A DNA stretch of 64,000 nt from the NCBI RefSeq assembly GCF_000243395.2, contig NZ_CM001484.1:1537568-1601567 (forward strand), in the 5' to 3' direction. Of this stretch, positions 1 through 9,070 are shown one piece after another. The DNA is from Saccharomonospora glauca K62. GTDB lineage: Bacteria > Actinomycetota > Actinomycetes > Mycobacteriales > Pseudonocardiaceae. The notes under the pieces were generated by a model, which saw nothing but the letters and a program-made list of their open reading frames with translations, searched no databases and was not told the DNA's origin. The first letter of the stretch is position 1. Each line of letters begins with the position of its first letter. Both the position numbers and the translations under genes were made by a program.

Positions 1-4
1 GACG

Positions 5-937
5 GTGCGGCGAGCCGGTGTCGTCGGGCTCGTGGTGATCGCGGCGATCGCGTTCGCACTGATGCGCTCGGGCAGCGGACTCGTGGTGTGGCAGTCGGTG
101 GTCACCGGACTGCTCATGGGCGGACTCTACGGCCTGATCGCCATGGGACTCACGCTCATCTTCGGGGTCCTCGACATCGTGAACTTCGCCCACGGCGCGT
201 TGCTGGCGGTCGCGATGTTCCTCGCGTTCGGACTCGTGCGGGCCACGGGGGCGCACCCCTACCTGGCGTTGCTCGTCGCGGTTCCCGCGTTGTTCGCCCT
301 CGGCGCCATCGTGCATCGCACGCTGTTGTCGGGCTCGGGCGGGGGCTCGCTGGAGAACCAACTCCTCATCACGTTGGGTTTGTCGCTGTTGCTGGAAAAC
401 GGGCTGCTGTTCTTCTTCGGCGCCGAGCCCAAGAGCATCGCGCTTCCGGCCGAAGGCAGCGTGTCGCTGTTCGGGGCCGTGATCTCCGGCGGCAGGCTCT
501 ACGCGTTCCTGGGAGCACTGCTGCTGGGCGCGCTGCTGTACTGGCTGCTGCAGCGCACGTCGTTCGGCACCGCCATCCGCGCCGTCGCCGCCAACGGCAC
601 GGGCGCCGAACTCGTCGGCATCAACGTGCGCCGCGTCCACACGCTGACCTTCGCCATCGGCACCGCCTGCGCCGGAGCCGCGGCGGTCCTGGCGGCGCCA
701 CTGCTGTCCATCACCCCGACCCTGGGCGCGCAGTTCAACATCACGGCGTTTGTTGTGGTGGTCCTCGGCGGCATGGGCAACGTCGTGGGCGCGCTCGTCG
801 GCGGCTTGTTGATCGGGCTGGTCGAACAGCTCACCACCATCTACCTCGGCGGACAGAGCTCCCTGCTCGGGGTGTTCGTGGTGTTCGTCGTGGTGCTGTT
901 CCTCCGGCCGCAGGGACTGTTCGGGAGGCGCGCATGA
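5..937 (+). CDS. livH: Branched-chain amino acid-type ABC transporter permease (LivH family)
   Basis: Inner-membrane permease of a HAAT-family ABC importer. The 310-residue protein is almost entirely hydrophobic, with about eight membrane segments, and carries the LivH-like stretches GLYGLIAMGLTLIFGV and DIVNFAHG near residues 40-65 and GGMGNVVGALVGG near 255-268. Length is normal for LivH (about 290-310). It overlaps the next permease gene by ATGA, so both are translationally coupled. The GTG at position 5 is the first possible start, but only four bases precede it, so the true start could lie outside the window. The real substrate of this transporter is not shown by the sequence. The downstream catabolic genes suggest a small amide or acid rather than a branched-chain amino acid. 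Confidence 0.88.
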   Translation: MRRAGVVGLVVIAAIAFALMRSGSGLVVWQSVVTGLLMGGLYGLIAMGLTLIFGVLDIVNFAHGALLAVAMFLAFGLVRATGAHPYLALLVAVPALFALGAIVHRTLLSGSGGGSLENQLLITLGLSLLLENGLLFFFGAEPKSIALPAEGSVSLFGAVISGGRLYAFLGALLLGALLYWLLQRTSFGTAIRAVAANGTGAELVGINVRRVHTLTFAIGTACAGAAAVLAAPLLSITPTLGAQFNITAFVVVVLGGMGNVVGALVGGLLIGLVEQLTTIYLGGQSSLLGVFVVFVVVLFLRPQGLFGRRA

Positions 938-1992
938 CCACGAGTGTCACCGCGACGACACGGTCGGACGCCCCACCGGGCGGCTCGACGAAGACCCCGC
1001 CACTGCGCCCGGAGTACCGGCACCTCGCCGTGCTGGCCGTGCTGGTGGTCGTGGCGATCCCACTGCCCCTGCTGCTGCCCCCGGCACTGGGCGCCGTGGC
1101 GGTCCGCATCCTGATCTTCCTCATCATGGCGGTCGGCTGGAACATCATGAGCGGTTTCGGCGGGATGTTCAGCTTCGGCCATGCCGCCTACTTCGGACTC
1201 GGCGCGTACACCAGCGCGTACCTGCTCGTGGAGCACGGTGCCTCACCGTGGGTGGGCATGCTCGCCGGCATGGCGGTCGCGGCGTTCGTGGCCGTGGTCA
1301 TCGGCTACTTCTCCTTCCGTTACAAGCTCCAGGGCGCCTACTTCGCGTTGGCGACGTTCGCGTTCGCCGAGATGCTGCGACTGATCGCCACCAGCAGCGA
1401 CGTCGTCAACGCGGCCATGGGCTACCAGGTGCCGCTGATCCAGGAGTCGTCGCTGTGGCTGCTGCAGTTCCCCGCGGACTCGCCCGCCTACTTCTGGGTC
1501 GCGCTGGTGTTGGCCGGTGCCGCGGTGGCCGTCAGCATCGTCTTCCTGCACTCCCGCACCGGCCGCTATGTCACCGCCGTCCGGGACGACGAACTCGCGG
1601 CCGCCTCGCTGGGCACCCCCGTGATGCGGTGCAAACTCGTCACGGTGGCGCTGTCGGCGGCCATCACCGCCGTGGCCGGGGCCTTCTACACGCAGTACTA
1701 CCTGTTCATCAACCCCGAGCTGGCGTTCGGCTCGGCGGTGTCTATCGAGGCCATCGTGCCCGTGGTGATCGGCGGCATCGGAACGATCTGGGGCCCGGTG
1801 GTCGGAGCGATCATCGTCGGCTCGTTGAGCGACGTCACCGCGACCCTGCTGCGCACCCCGCCCGAGTTCCTGTCCTTCCTCCAGGGCCGTAGCGGACTCG
1901 ACGTGATGCTGTACGCGGTGCTGCTGATCCTCATCGTCCGGTTCCTGCCCAAGGGCATCGTCGGAACACTGCTCGCGAGGAGGCGCCGATGA
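934..1992 (+). CDS. livM: Branched-chain amino acid-type ABC transporter permease (LivM family)
   Basis: Second membrane permease of the same HAAT importer, 352 residues. A proline/threonine-rich N-terminal tail of about 30 residues precedes roughly nine membrane helices. Typical LivM signatures are present: GWNIMSGFGGMFSFGHAAYFGLGAY and, near the C-terminus, GGIGTIWGPVVGA followed by FLPKGIVGTLL. The ATG start at 934 overlaps the stop of livH, and its own stop overlaps the ATG of livG, the tight coupling expected for subunits of one complex. Family assignment is secure; the substrate is unknown. Confidence 0.88.
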   Translation: MTTSVTATTRSDAPPGGSTKTPPLRPEYRHLAVLAVLVVVAIPLPLLLPPALGAVAVRILIFLIMAVGWNIMSGFGGMFSFGHAAYFGLGAYTSAYLLVEHGASPWVGMLAGMAVAAFVAVVIGYFSFRYKLQGAYFALATFAFAEMLRLIATSSDVVNAAMGYQVPLIQESSLWLLQFPADSPAYFWVALVLAGAAVAVSIVFLHSRTGRYVTAVRDDELAAASLGTPVMRCKLVTVALSAAITAVAGAFYTQYYLFINPELAFGSAVSIEAIVPVVIGGIGTIWGPVVGAIIVGSLSDVTATLLRTPPEFLSFLQGRSGLDVMLYAVLLILIVRFLPKGIVGTLLARRRR

Positions 1993-2673
1993 CCATTCTC
2001 GACATCGCGGGAGCCGGAATCTCCTTCCGCGGCCTGCGCGCCTTGTCCGATGTGGACATTTCGGTGGAACGGGGCGAGGTCCTCGGCATCATCGGCCCCA
2101 ACGGCGCGGGAAAGACGACGTTGTTCAACGTGATCTGCGGGGCACTGCGACCCGACACCGGGCACGTGGTGTTCGACGGCCGCGACATCACGGGACACTC
2201 GCCCGACCGCATCGCCCGTGCCGGACTGGTGCGCACGTTCCAGCTCATGCGGCCGTTCGCCAGCATGACCGTGGTGGACAACGTCGCGCTCGCCGCGCAG
2301 CACCGCCGGACGTCACGCCGGCGACTGCGCGAGTGGGCCGCCGAGGTCGTCGACCGCGTCGGACTCGGACCGTGGGCCCACCGGCTCGCCACCGAACTGC
2401 CCACGGCGGGCCTGAAACGACTGAGTCCTCGCCGGACTGGTGCCCTCCGAACGCGAGCCGGTGCTGGAGCTGTTGGGCCTGCTGCGGGAACGCGACGGCG
2501 TGACGCTGCTGTTCATCGAACACATCATGGCCGCGGTGATGCGCTTGTCCGACCGCGTGCTCGTGCTCGACCAGGGCCGCGTGCTGACCACCGGCTCACC
2601 CGAGGACGTCACCAGCGATCCCCGTGTCATCGACGCCTATCTCGGTGAGGAGCCCACGCATGCTGACGCTTGA
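1989..2673 (+). pseudogene. livG: livG ABC ATPase, broken by internal deletion/frameshift
   Basis: The first frame (from ATG 1989) reads a normal LivG start with Walker A GPNGAGKTT (about residues 35-43) and continues to the LPTAGLKRL signature-like segment. Just after this, around 2421-2431, the frame is lost. The LivG C-terminus (LAGLVPSE..., VTLLFIEHIM, RVLVLDQGRVL) resumes in another frame and ends at 2673. The segment normally linking the two, with the Walker B LLLLDE and most of the ATP-binding region after the signature, about 18 residues, is absent. Unlike a single-base error, this needs a deletion of roughly 50 bases that is not a multiple of three. Without Walker B the ATPase should not work, so transport would depend on LivF or another ATPase. 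An assembly or sequencing collapse is the alternative. Confidence 0.8.
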
Positions 2674-3361
2674 GAAGGTGTGCGCCGGATATGGCCGGAT
2701 GCGCATCCTGCACGAGATCGACTTGCACCTCGGCGAGGGCGAGATCGTGGCACTGGTCGGTGCGAACGGCGCGGGCAAGACCACGACCTTGCGCACCATC
2801 TGCGGGCAACTGCGCCCGATGTCGGGGCGGCTGATCTTCAACGGCACTTCCGTCGCGGGACGCCGGTCCGACCAACTCGTCCGGGACGGTCTCGTGCACG
2901 TCCCCGAGGACCGGGCCCTGTTCGGCACGCTCACCGTCGAGGAGAACCTGCGGATGGGCGCCTGGACCCGCCCGGCGGGGGAGATCGAGGCCCGCATGCG
3001 TGAGGTCTTCGACCTTTTCCCCGTGCTGGCCGAACGACGGAACCAGATCGCACAGACCTTCAGCGGCGGACAACAGCAGATGCTGGCCATCGGGCGAGCG
3101 CTCATGGCCGCGCCGAAATTGCTCTTGCTCGACGAACCCTCCACGGGACTGTCACCGAAGTTGACCTGGCACATGTTGGACGCCGTCCGACGCATTCGCG
3201 ACACCGGGGTGTCGGTGCTGCTGGTGGAACAAAACGCCCGGCAGGCCCTCGGGATCGCCGATCGCGCCTACGTCCTGGAAAGCGGCGCGACGGTGCTGGA
3301 GGGCACGGGAAGGCAACTGTCCGAGGACAGCCGAGTCCGAAAGGCATACCTGGGGCTATGA
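2660..3361 (+). CDS. livF: Branched-chain amino acid-type ABC transporter ATPase (LivF family)
   Basis: Cytoplasmic ATPase subunit, 233 residues, normal for LivF. It has Walker A GANGAGKTT, Q-loop region, ABC signature FSGGQQQMLAIGRAL, Walker B LLLLDEPSTGLSP and the H-loop-side VEQNARQAL. The ATG at 2660 is preferred because the LivF family starts MLTLEKVCAGYG, and a GGTGAGG purine run lies about nine bases upstream. An in-frame GTG at 2624 would add 12 residues lying inside the coding end of livG. Stop overlaps the ATG of the next gene (ATGA). It is intact, in contrast with its partner livG. Confidence 0.9.
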   Translation: MLTLEKVCAGYGRMRILHEIDLHLGEGEIVALVGANGAGKTTTLRTICGQLRPMSGRLIFNGTSVAGRRSDQLVRDGLVHVPEDRALFGTLTVEENLRMGAWTRPAGEIEARMREVFDLFPVLAERRNQIAQTFSGGQQQMLAIGRALMAAPKLLLLDEPSTGLSPKLTWHMLDAVRRIRDTGVSVLLVEQNARQALGIADRAYVLESGATVLEGTGRQLSEDSRVRKAYLGL

Positions 3362-4734
3362 CGGGGGAGAACGCACCCGCGTGGGCGCGGGAGGCGACGG
3401 AACGACTCGGACACTGGGTGTCCACACTCGACGTTCGAGAGGTCGACGACGCCGTGCTGGAGCGGCTCGGACTCGTGTTGCTCGACACCGTCGGCGTCAC
3501 CGCGCTCGGCGCGGCACTCGACGAGCATCGCGCGCTCCGCGCCGCCTGGGACCCGCCACCGGGACCGGCCCCGCTCGTCGGCGCGGGCCGCTGCACGACG
3601 GTGGACGCCGCCGCCTGGCTCAACGCGACCGCCCTCGTGTCCCTGGAACTCGACGAGGGCAACAAGTACGCCAAGGGACACCCCGCCGCGCACGGCTTCC
3701 CGGCGGTGCTCGCCCTGGCGGCCCAACGCGACAGCAGCGGCGCCGACACCGCGGCCGCACTGCTGGCCGCTTACGAGGTCGCGGCCCGCTTCGGACGCGC
3801 CACCCGGCTCGCCCCCGGTGCGCACCCGCACGGAAGCTGGGGTGTCACCGGGGCGGCGGCGGGCTGTGCCCGGCTGCTCGGACTCGGGCCACGCGAGTGC
3901 GCCGCGGCCATCGACACGGCCGCCGGAATGCCGATCGCCGGGCACTTCGACTCCGCCCTCGACGGCAACGTGGTGCGCGACGCCTGGATCGGCGCGTCCA
4001 ACACCTCCGGACTCGCCGCCGCACGCCTGGCCGCGGCCGGCGTCGCCCGCAACACCGGCACGGCCGCACTGTCGCTGGGCACACTACTCGGCGAGTTCGA
4101 CGCCGACGAGCTGACCGCCGACCTCGCCGAGACGTGGCAGCTCACCCGCGGCTACCTGAAACGACACGCCTCCTGCTCGTTCACCCACCCCGCCGCCGAC
4201 GCCGTACTCCAACTCCGCGCCCACGGCGAGATCCACGACGTCCGGGTGGAGATCCACGTCCTCGGCGCCGGACTGGCGAGAACCGAGTGGGACAACCGCC
4301 TCTCGGCGATGTTCTCCATCCCCTTCGTCGTGGCGGTCGCGGCACTCACCGGCGAGGTCGGCCCGGCGGCGTACGCGCCGGAAGCCCTGACCGACGAACG
4401 GGTGCGGGCATTGGCCCGCCGCGTGCGCGTCGTGGCCGCCGACGACTTGACCGCACGCCTGCCCGACGAACGGGCCGTTCGGGTCACCGCGCGTTACGCC
4501 GACGGCACCAGCCACACCGTCGAGGTGCCGAACCCGATCGGCGACGCCGACCACCACCCGCTGACCGAGGACGACGTCGTGGCGCTGCTCGCGGCGTGGC
4601 TTCCCGAACGGTCCCCAGTCCCGGAACACGCGGTGCGGCTGGCCCACGACCTGCCCGCACTGCCACGGACCGGCGAGGCGTTACGCGCGCTCGCCGGAGA
4701 CGAGGAGGTGCCCGAGTGCGTGCCCTCGCGGTGA
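3358..4734 (+). CDS. MmgE/PrpD family protein
   Basis: A 458-residue MmgE/PrpD superfamily protein. The family includes 2-methylcitrate dehydratase, cis-aconitate decarboxylase and iminodisuccinate epimerase, all acting on small di- or tricarboxylates in the cytoplasm. Recognisable parts are the helical N-terminus (VLLDTVGVTALGA), KGHPAAHGFPAVLALA, HPHGSWGVTGAAAGCARLLGL near residues 155-180, and GYLKRHASCSFTHPAADA near 268. Start overlaps livF by ATGA; its end overlaps the racemase-like gene by 19 bases. The cluster context suggests isomerisation, dehydration or decarboxylation of a carboxylate made by the neighbouring enzymes. The exact reaction cannot be read from the sequence. Confidence 0.8.
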   Translation: MTGENAPAWAREATERLGHWVSTLDVREVDDAVLERLGLVLLDTVGVTALGAALDEHRALRAAWDPPPGPAPLVGAGRCTTVDAAAWLNATALVSLELDEGNKYAKGHPAAHGFPAVLALAAQRDSSGADTAAALLAAYEVAARFGRATRLAPGAHPHGSWGVTGAAAGCARLLGLGPRECAAAIDTAAGMPIAGHFDSALDGNVVRDAWIGASNTSGLAAARLAAAGVARNTGTAALSLGTLLGEFDADELTADLAETWQLTRGYLKRHASCSFTHPAADAVLQLRAHGEIHDVRVEIHVLGAGLARTEWDNRLSAMFSIPFVVAVAALTGEVGPAAYAPEALTDERVRALARRVRVVAADDLTARLPDERAVRVTARYADGTSHTVEVPNPIGDADHHPLTEDDVVALLAAWLPERSPVPEHAVRLAHDLPALPRTGEALRALAGDEEVPECVPSR

Positions 4735-5357
4735 CGCCGATTCATCTGCCGGAGTCCGAGATCGCTCGACGCCAAGCCCGCTACGACCGCCTCGCGCCGC
4801 CCGGCCTGCGGATCGAGCTGCGCGACGTCGGACCCGCGGCACCACCCGCACTCGACGCCACCGAGGACGTGCGGGCGTCGGAACGCGAGGTCGCCGCGAC
4901 CCTGGCCGAGGCCGACGAGAGCTACGACGTCGTGTTCCCCGACTGCGTGCTCGACCCCGGCGTGCCCGACCGGGCCTCCTCCGGCCGACCGCGCGTGCAC
5001 GGGCTGCTGAAGCTCGCCGCCGGACACCTCGCGGCGTCGGGGGAGCGGTTCGGGGCGGTCGTGCGGAACGAGGCCATCGCCACGGAACTGGAGAAACGCT
5101 TGAAGAACTACGGGCTCGGCGACTACGTTGCCGGGATCGCCGTGCTCGACCTGCCGTTCGAGGCTATCGCGGACACGGCGGCGTGGAACGCCGCGCTCGC
5201 ACGAGCGGTGGGCGGCCTCGCACGATCCGGCGCCGATGCCGTGCTCAACGGGTGCTCGGCCGTCGACGTCGAGCCCGGTGCACTGCCCGCGCGAGTCGTG
5301 GACCCCACGGCCCTGGCCTTGCGCCTGCTGACCGTCGAGCACGGGAGTCACCGATGA
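4716..5357 (+). CDS. Asp/Glu/hydantoin racemase superfamily protein
   Basis: A 213-residue member of the Asp/Glu racemase superfamily (aspartate racemase, hydantoin racemase, maleate isomerase, arylmalonate decarboxylase). Both catalytic cysteine regions are visible: VVFPDC (about residue 72) and LNGCSAVD (about residue 180). The GTG at 4716 is chosen because GAGGAGG sits eight bases upstream and the family's expected N-terminal strand (LAVTPIHLP) follows at once. It overlaps the MmgE/PrpD gene by 19 bases and the FAD gene by ATGA. Beside a hydantoinase-like gene, a hydantoin racemase or cis-trans isomerase role is plausible but is inference. Confidence 0.75.
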   Translation: MRALAVTPIHLPESEIARRQARYDRLAPPGLRIELRDVGPAAPPALDATEDVRASEREVAATLAEADESYDVVFPDCVLDPGVPDRASSGRPRVHGLLKLAAGHLAASGERFGAVVRNEAIATELEKRLKNYGLGDYVAGIAVLDLPFEAIADTAAWNAALARAVGGLARSGADAVLNGCSAVDVEPGALPARVVDPTALALRLLTVEHGSHR

Positions 5358-6736
5358 GCGGCTTCGTAGGTCCGGACCTGCTCGTCGCGGGCGCCGGAGG
5401 AGGGCTCGCCGGGGCCCTGCGCGCCGCCGAACGGGGACTCTCCGTGGTCGTGGTCGAGGCCAGTCCGCACTTCCGGCGAGGCAACAACACCTCGATGTCC
5501 ACGGCCATGTTTCCCGGCGCGGGGTCGCGCTGGCAGGCCGAGGCGGGCATCGACGACTCACCCGAGCGCTTCGTCGCCGACATCATGGCCAAGACCTCCC
5601 GCCAAGCCGACGCGCGGCTGGCCCGCACCCTCGCCGAGGTGAGCGCGCCGCTGGTGGAGTGGCTGGCCGACTCGGTGGGCCTGCCACTGTCGCTGGTGAC
5701 CGACTTCAACTATCCCGGTCACGCCGTGCCGCGCTGCCACTCGATTCCCGGCCGCCACGGCTCGCGCGTGGTGGACCACCTGGTGCGCGAGGTCGACCAG
5801 CACCCGAACATCGACCTGCTCACCCCCGCGAAGCTGGTGGCGGTGCGCACCGACGACACCGGGGCGGTGCGCGCGGGCGTGGTGCGCTACCCGGACGGCG
5901 TCGAGGAGGAGATCCCCACCGGGGCCGTGCTGCTGGCCACCAACGGTTTCGGCGCGAACCGCGACCTCGTCGCCCGCCATCTGCCCGAGATCGCCGACGC
6001 GCACTACCAGGGCAGCGACCAGTCGCTGGGCGACGCTCTGCGCATCGGCACCGAACTGGGGGCGGCGACGGGATTCCTCGACGCCTACCAGGGACACGGT
6101 GCCGTCTCACCCGTCGCGGGCACGCTCGTGGGCTGGGCGACGATCATCCACGGCGGGGTGCTGGTCGACCGCACCGGCCGCCGCTTCGGCGACGAGACCC
6201 GAGGTTATTCGGAATACGCCGCCGAACTCGCCGCTCGCCCCGGAGCCACCGGATGGATCGTGCTCGACGAGACCATCCACCGGCAGTGCCTGCCGTTTCA
6301 GGACTACCGCGACACCGTGTCCTCCGGCGCGCTCGTGTGGGCCGACGACGTCGCCGCTCTCGCCGCGGCGCTGGAGGTCCCGGCCGACGCCCTGGCCGCC
6401 GAGTTGCGACGGTCCGCGGAGGCGGCGCGGGGCGAGCGTGACGATGAGTTCGGGCGCACTCACTGGGAACGACCACTGCGGCCGCCGTTCGCGGCGGTGC
6501 GGGTGGTGCCCGCTCTCTTCCACACCCAGGGCGGACTGCTCGTCGACGAGCACGCCGCCGTGGTGGACCTCGACGACCGGCCGATCCCCGGTCTCTACGC
6601 GGCGGGGGGAGCGGCGGCCGGGATCTCCGGCCACGGCGCCGCGGGCTATCTGCCGGGCAACGGACTACTGCCCGCCTTCGGGCTGGCATACCTGGCCGCC
6701 GATCACGTGGCGAGCAAGGTGAGAACGCACGAGTGA
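5354..6736 (+). CDS. FAD-dependent oxidoreductase (fumarate reductase/ketosteroid dehydrogenase-like)
   Basis: A 460-residue flavoprotein of the FAD-binding-2 family (fumarate reductase/succinate dehydrogenase flavoprotein, 3-ketosteroid dehydrogenase, tricarballylate dehydrogenase). N-terminal Rossmann fold GAGGGLAGALRAAERG followed by VVVVEA binds FAD. The C-terminus carries the second FAD-contact segment GLYAAGGAAAGISGHGAAGYLPGNG. The middle segment (about residues 230-390) is the capping substrate domain. ATG 5354 overlaps the preceding stop. It would introduce or remove a C=C bond next to a carboxyl or keto group in the pathway substrate. No signal peptide, so it is cytoplasmic. Confidence 0.82.
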   Translation: MSGFVGPDLLVAGAGGGLAGALRAAERGLSVVVVEASPHFRRGNNTSMSTAMFPGAGSRWQAEAGIDDSPERFVADIMAKTSRQADARLARTLAEVSAPLVEWLADSVGLPLSLVTDFNYPGHAVPRCHSIPGRHGSRVVDHLVREVDQHPNIDLLTPAKLVAVRTDDTGAVRAGVVRYPDGVEEEIPTGAVLLATNGFGANRDLVARHLPEIADAHYQGSDQSLGDALRIGTELGAATGFLDAYQGHGAVSPVAGTLVGWATIIHGGVLVDRTGRRFGDETRGYSEYAAELAARPGATGWIVLDETIHRQCLPFQDYRDTVSSGALVWADDVAALAAALEVPADALAAELRRSAEAARGERDDEFGRTHWERPLRPPFAAVRVVPALFHTQGGLLVDEHAAVVDLDDRPIPGLYAAGGAAAGISGHGAAGYLPGNGLLPAFGLAYLAADHVASKVRTHE

Positions 6737-6747
6737 GGAGTAAGAGC

Positions 6748-8217
6748 ATGGCCACGACGGAACTACTGATCACCAACGTGCGGGTGGTGCGTCCGGATGC
6801 CCCGGAGGGCACCGAACCCCAGCTCACCGACATCGCCGTCAACGACGGTGTGATCGCGCGCATCGCCCCGAACCTCGATCGCGCCGACGCGGCGAAGGTG
6901 GTCGACGGCCGTGGATTGCTGGCATTCCCCGGCGTCGTCGACGCGCACCAGCACTGGGGCATCTACAACGAGCTGTCCACCGACGCGCGCACCGAGAGCC
7001 GCGCCTCGGCGCAGGGCGGTGTCACGACCGCGCTGACCTACATGCGCACCGGACAGTACTACCTGAACAAGGGCGGCTCCTACCGCGAGTTCTTCCCGGA
7101 GGTGCTGTCCGCCACCGATGGCAACGCCCACGTGGACTACGCCTTCCACCTCGCGCCGATGATGGCCCGGCACATCGACGAGATCCCGTACCTCATCGAG
7201 GAACACGGCGTCACGTCGTTCAAGATCTTCATGTTCTACGGCAGCCACGGCCTGCACGGGCGGTCGTCCAGCCAGAGCGACTTCCTCATGATCCCGCCGG
7301 ACGAGCGCTACGACCTCGCGCACTTCGAGTTCGTCATGCGCGGCGTGCAGCGGGCGCGTGAGGTGCTCACCGAGTACGCGCCGTACGTGTCGCTGTCGCT
7401 GCACTGCGAGACCGCCGAGATCATGACGGCGTACACGAAACTCGTCGAGCGGGACGACTCCCTGTCCGGCCTCCGCGCCTACAGCGCCTCCCGACCCCCG
7501 CACTCCGAGGGCCTCGCCGTCACCATCGCGTCCTATCTGGCCCACGAGACGGGACTGCCGAACATCAACCTGCTCCACCTGTCGTCGGAGAAGGCACTCG
7601 ATGCGGCGCTGCGGATGCAGTTGACGTTCCCGCAGGTGGACTTCCGGCGCGAGGTCACCATCGGACACCTGCTGGCCGATGTGGACACCGCCAGCGGCAT
7701 CGGTGGCAAGGTGAACCCGCCGTTGCGGGAACGCGACGACGTGGAGGCGTTGTGGCGGCACGTGCTGGCCGGTGAGGTCGACTGGATCGTCAGCGACCAC
7801 GCCTGCTGCCGGGACGAGCTGAAGTTCGGCGCCGACCGCGAGGACGTGTTCCTCGCCAAGTCGGGATTCGGCGGCGCCGAGTACCTCCTTCCCGGCTTGG
7901 TCGGGGAGGGCACCAAGCGGGGCCTGTCACTGCAACGCATCGCGCAGTTGACGGCGTGGAACCCCGCCCAGCGTTACGGCCTTCGCCGCAAGGGCACCAT
8001 CGCCGAGGGCTACGACGCCGACATCGCGCTGGTCGACCCGGAGGCGCGGTGGACCGTGCGGGCGGCGGAGTCGGAGTCGACCCAGGAGTACTCGCCGTTC
8101 GAGGGGTTCGAGATGACGGCGAAGGTCACTGACACCTTCGTGCGGGGCCACCACGTGTTCGCCGATGGCAAGGTGGTCGGCGACCCGGTGGGCCGCTACG
8201 TGCGTCGCGGCCGGTGA
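6748..8217 (+). CDS. Hydantoinase/dihydropyrimidinase-like amidohydrolase
   Basis: A 489-residue cyclic amidohydrolase of the dihydroorotase/hydantoinase/allantoinase group. Metal-site features are in order: DAHQHW (about residues 63-68, HxH ligands), a candidate carboxylated lysine in TSFKIFMFY (about 160), NLLHLSSEKAL (about 275) and SDHACC (about 350). It opens the amide ring of hydantoins, dihydropyrimidines or related imides. ATG 6748 has GAGGAG about eight bases upstream; the GTG at 6733 overlapping the previous stop would add five residues. A strong inverted repeat just downstream closes the operon. The substrate is not evident; an allantoinase is less likely given the racemase and MmgE neighbours. 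Confidence 0.8.
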   Translation: MATTELLITNVRVVRPDAPEGTEPQLTDIAVNDGVIARIAPNLDRADAAKVVDGRGLLAFPGVVDAHQHWGIYNELSTDARTESRASAQGGVTTALTYMRTGQYYLNKGGSYREFFPEVLSATDGNAHVDYAFHLAPMMARHIDEIPYLIEEHGVTSFKIFMFYGSHGLHGRSSSQSDFLMIPPDERYDLAHFEFVMRGVQRAREVLTEYAPYVSLSLHCETAEIMTAYTKLVERDDSLSGLRAYSASRPPHSEGLAVTIASYLAHETGLPNINLLHLSSEKALDAALRMQLTFPQVDFRREVTIGHLLADVDTASGIGGKVNPPLRERDDVEALWRHVLAGEVDWIVSDHACCRDELKFGADREDVFLAKSGFGGAEYLLPGLVGEGTKRGLSLQRIAQLTAWNPAQRYGLRRKGTIAEGYDADIALVDPEARWTVRAAESESTQEYSPFEGFEMTAKVTDTFVRGHHVFADGKVVGDPVGRYVRRGR

Positions 8218-8226
8218 CGCTGAGGT

Positions 8227-8255
8227 CGGGGGCACCGGCCGTCGCGGTGCCCCCG
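8227..8255. terminator. Bidirectional hairpin terminator
   Basis: Perfect 11-bp inverted repeat CGGGGGCACCG / CGGTGCCCCCG around a seven-base loop, sitting between two convergent genes (the hydantoinase-like gene and the IclR regulator). No T-run follows, as is usual for high-GC actinobacterial terminators. Confidence 0.75.
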
Positions 8256-8284
8256 AGCGGACCCGACGCTTCCCACGGGGCCGG

Positions 8285-9070
8285 TCACGACTTCCGCAGC
8301 CAGCCCCAATGCTGTTGGATCTCCTTCGCCGCGTCGCGGATCAGCGTGCGATACCGCTCGATCAGGTCCGGGGTGAACCGGTACTCCGGACCGCAGATGC
8401 TGATGGCGCCGTGGATCTCGCCGTCGGGGCCGAACAACGGCGCCGCCACCGAGCCCGCCCCGCTCTGCCGCTCCCCGAGCGACACGGCGACGCCCTCCCT
8501 CGCGATCTGCGCGAGCTGCTCACGGAGCTCGTCGTGCGAGGTGATGGTGCGGTCGGTGAGCGCGGGGAGTTCGCCGGCCAGGACGGCGTCGCGGCGATCC
8601 TCGGGAAGACAGGCCAGGATGACCTTGCCGGACGACCCCGCGTGCAGGGGGAAGCGCCGCCCGATGTCCACGGTCATCTTGATCTCGCGCGGACTTTCGA
8701 ACTGTTGCAGATACACGCGCTCGTTGCCCACGAGCCCGGACAGGGTCGTGGTCTCCCCGGTCTCCTCGCACAATCTGCGGAGCACGGGAGCGGCGGCCAC
8801 GCGGGCGTCGTAGCGGCGCAGCGCGCTCGCCCCGAGCGCCACCGCCGCCGGACCGAGTCGGTAGCCGGAGACGCCGGGGTCGGTGGCGAGCAACTCACGG
8901 GAGACCAGGGACTGCAGGATGCGGTAGACGACGGCCTTGGACAGGCCCAGGGCGCGGCTGATGGCGGTGACCCCGAGATACTGGTCGCCGTCGACGAACA
9001 ACAGGAGGACGTCGGCGACCCGCCCGGCTGTCTCGGTGCCGCTGTTCTCGGTAGGAAGTCGCGTCGGCAC
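8285..9070 (-). CDS. IclR family transcriptional regulator
   Basis: A 261-residue IclR repressor/activator: N-terminal winged HTH (VADVLLLFVDGDQYLGVTAISRALGLSKAVVYRILQSL split over residues about 18-55) and the C-terminal effector domain with AGSSGKVILACLPEDRR, SLGERQSGAGSVAAPLF and GAISICGPEYRF. Start is a GTG at 9070; longer in-frame extension upstream reads as arginine/serine-rich non-coding sequence. It faces the liv/hydantoinase operon tail to tail and is the obvious candidate regulator of it, responding to a pathway acid. That link rests on proximity alone. Confidence 0.85.
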   Translation of the reverse strand: MPTRLPTENSGTETAGRVADVLLLFVDGDQYLGVTAISRALGLSKAVVYRILQSLVSRELLATDPGVSGYRLGPAAVALGASALRRYDARVAAAPVLRRLCEETGETTTLSGLVGNERVYLQQFESPREIKMTVDIGRRFPLHAGSSGKVILACLPEDRRDAVLAGELPALTDRTITSHDELREQLAQIAREGVAVSLGERQSGAGSVAAPLFGPDGEIHGAISICGPEYRFTPDLIERYRTLIRDAAKEIQQHWGWLRKS

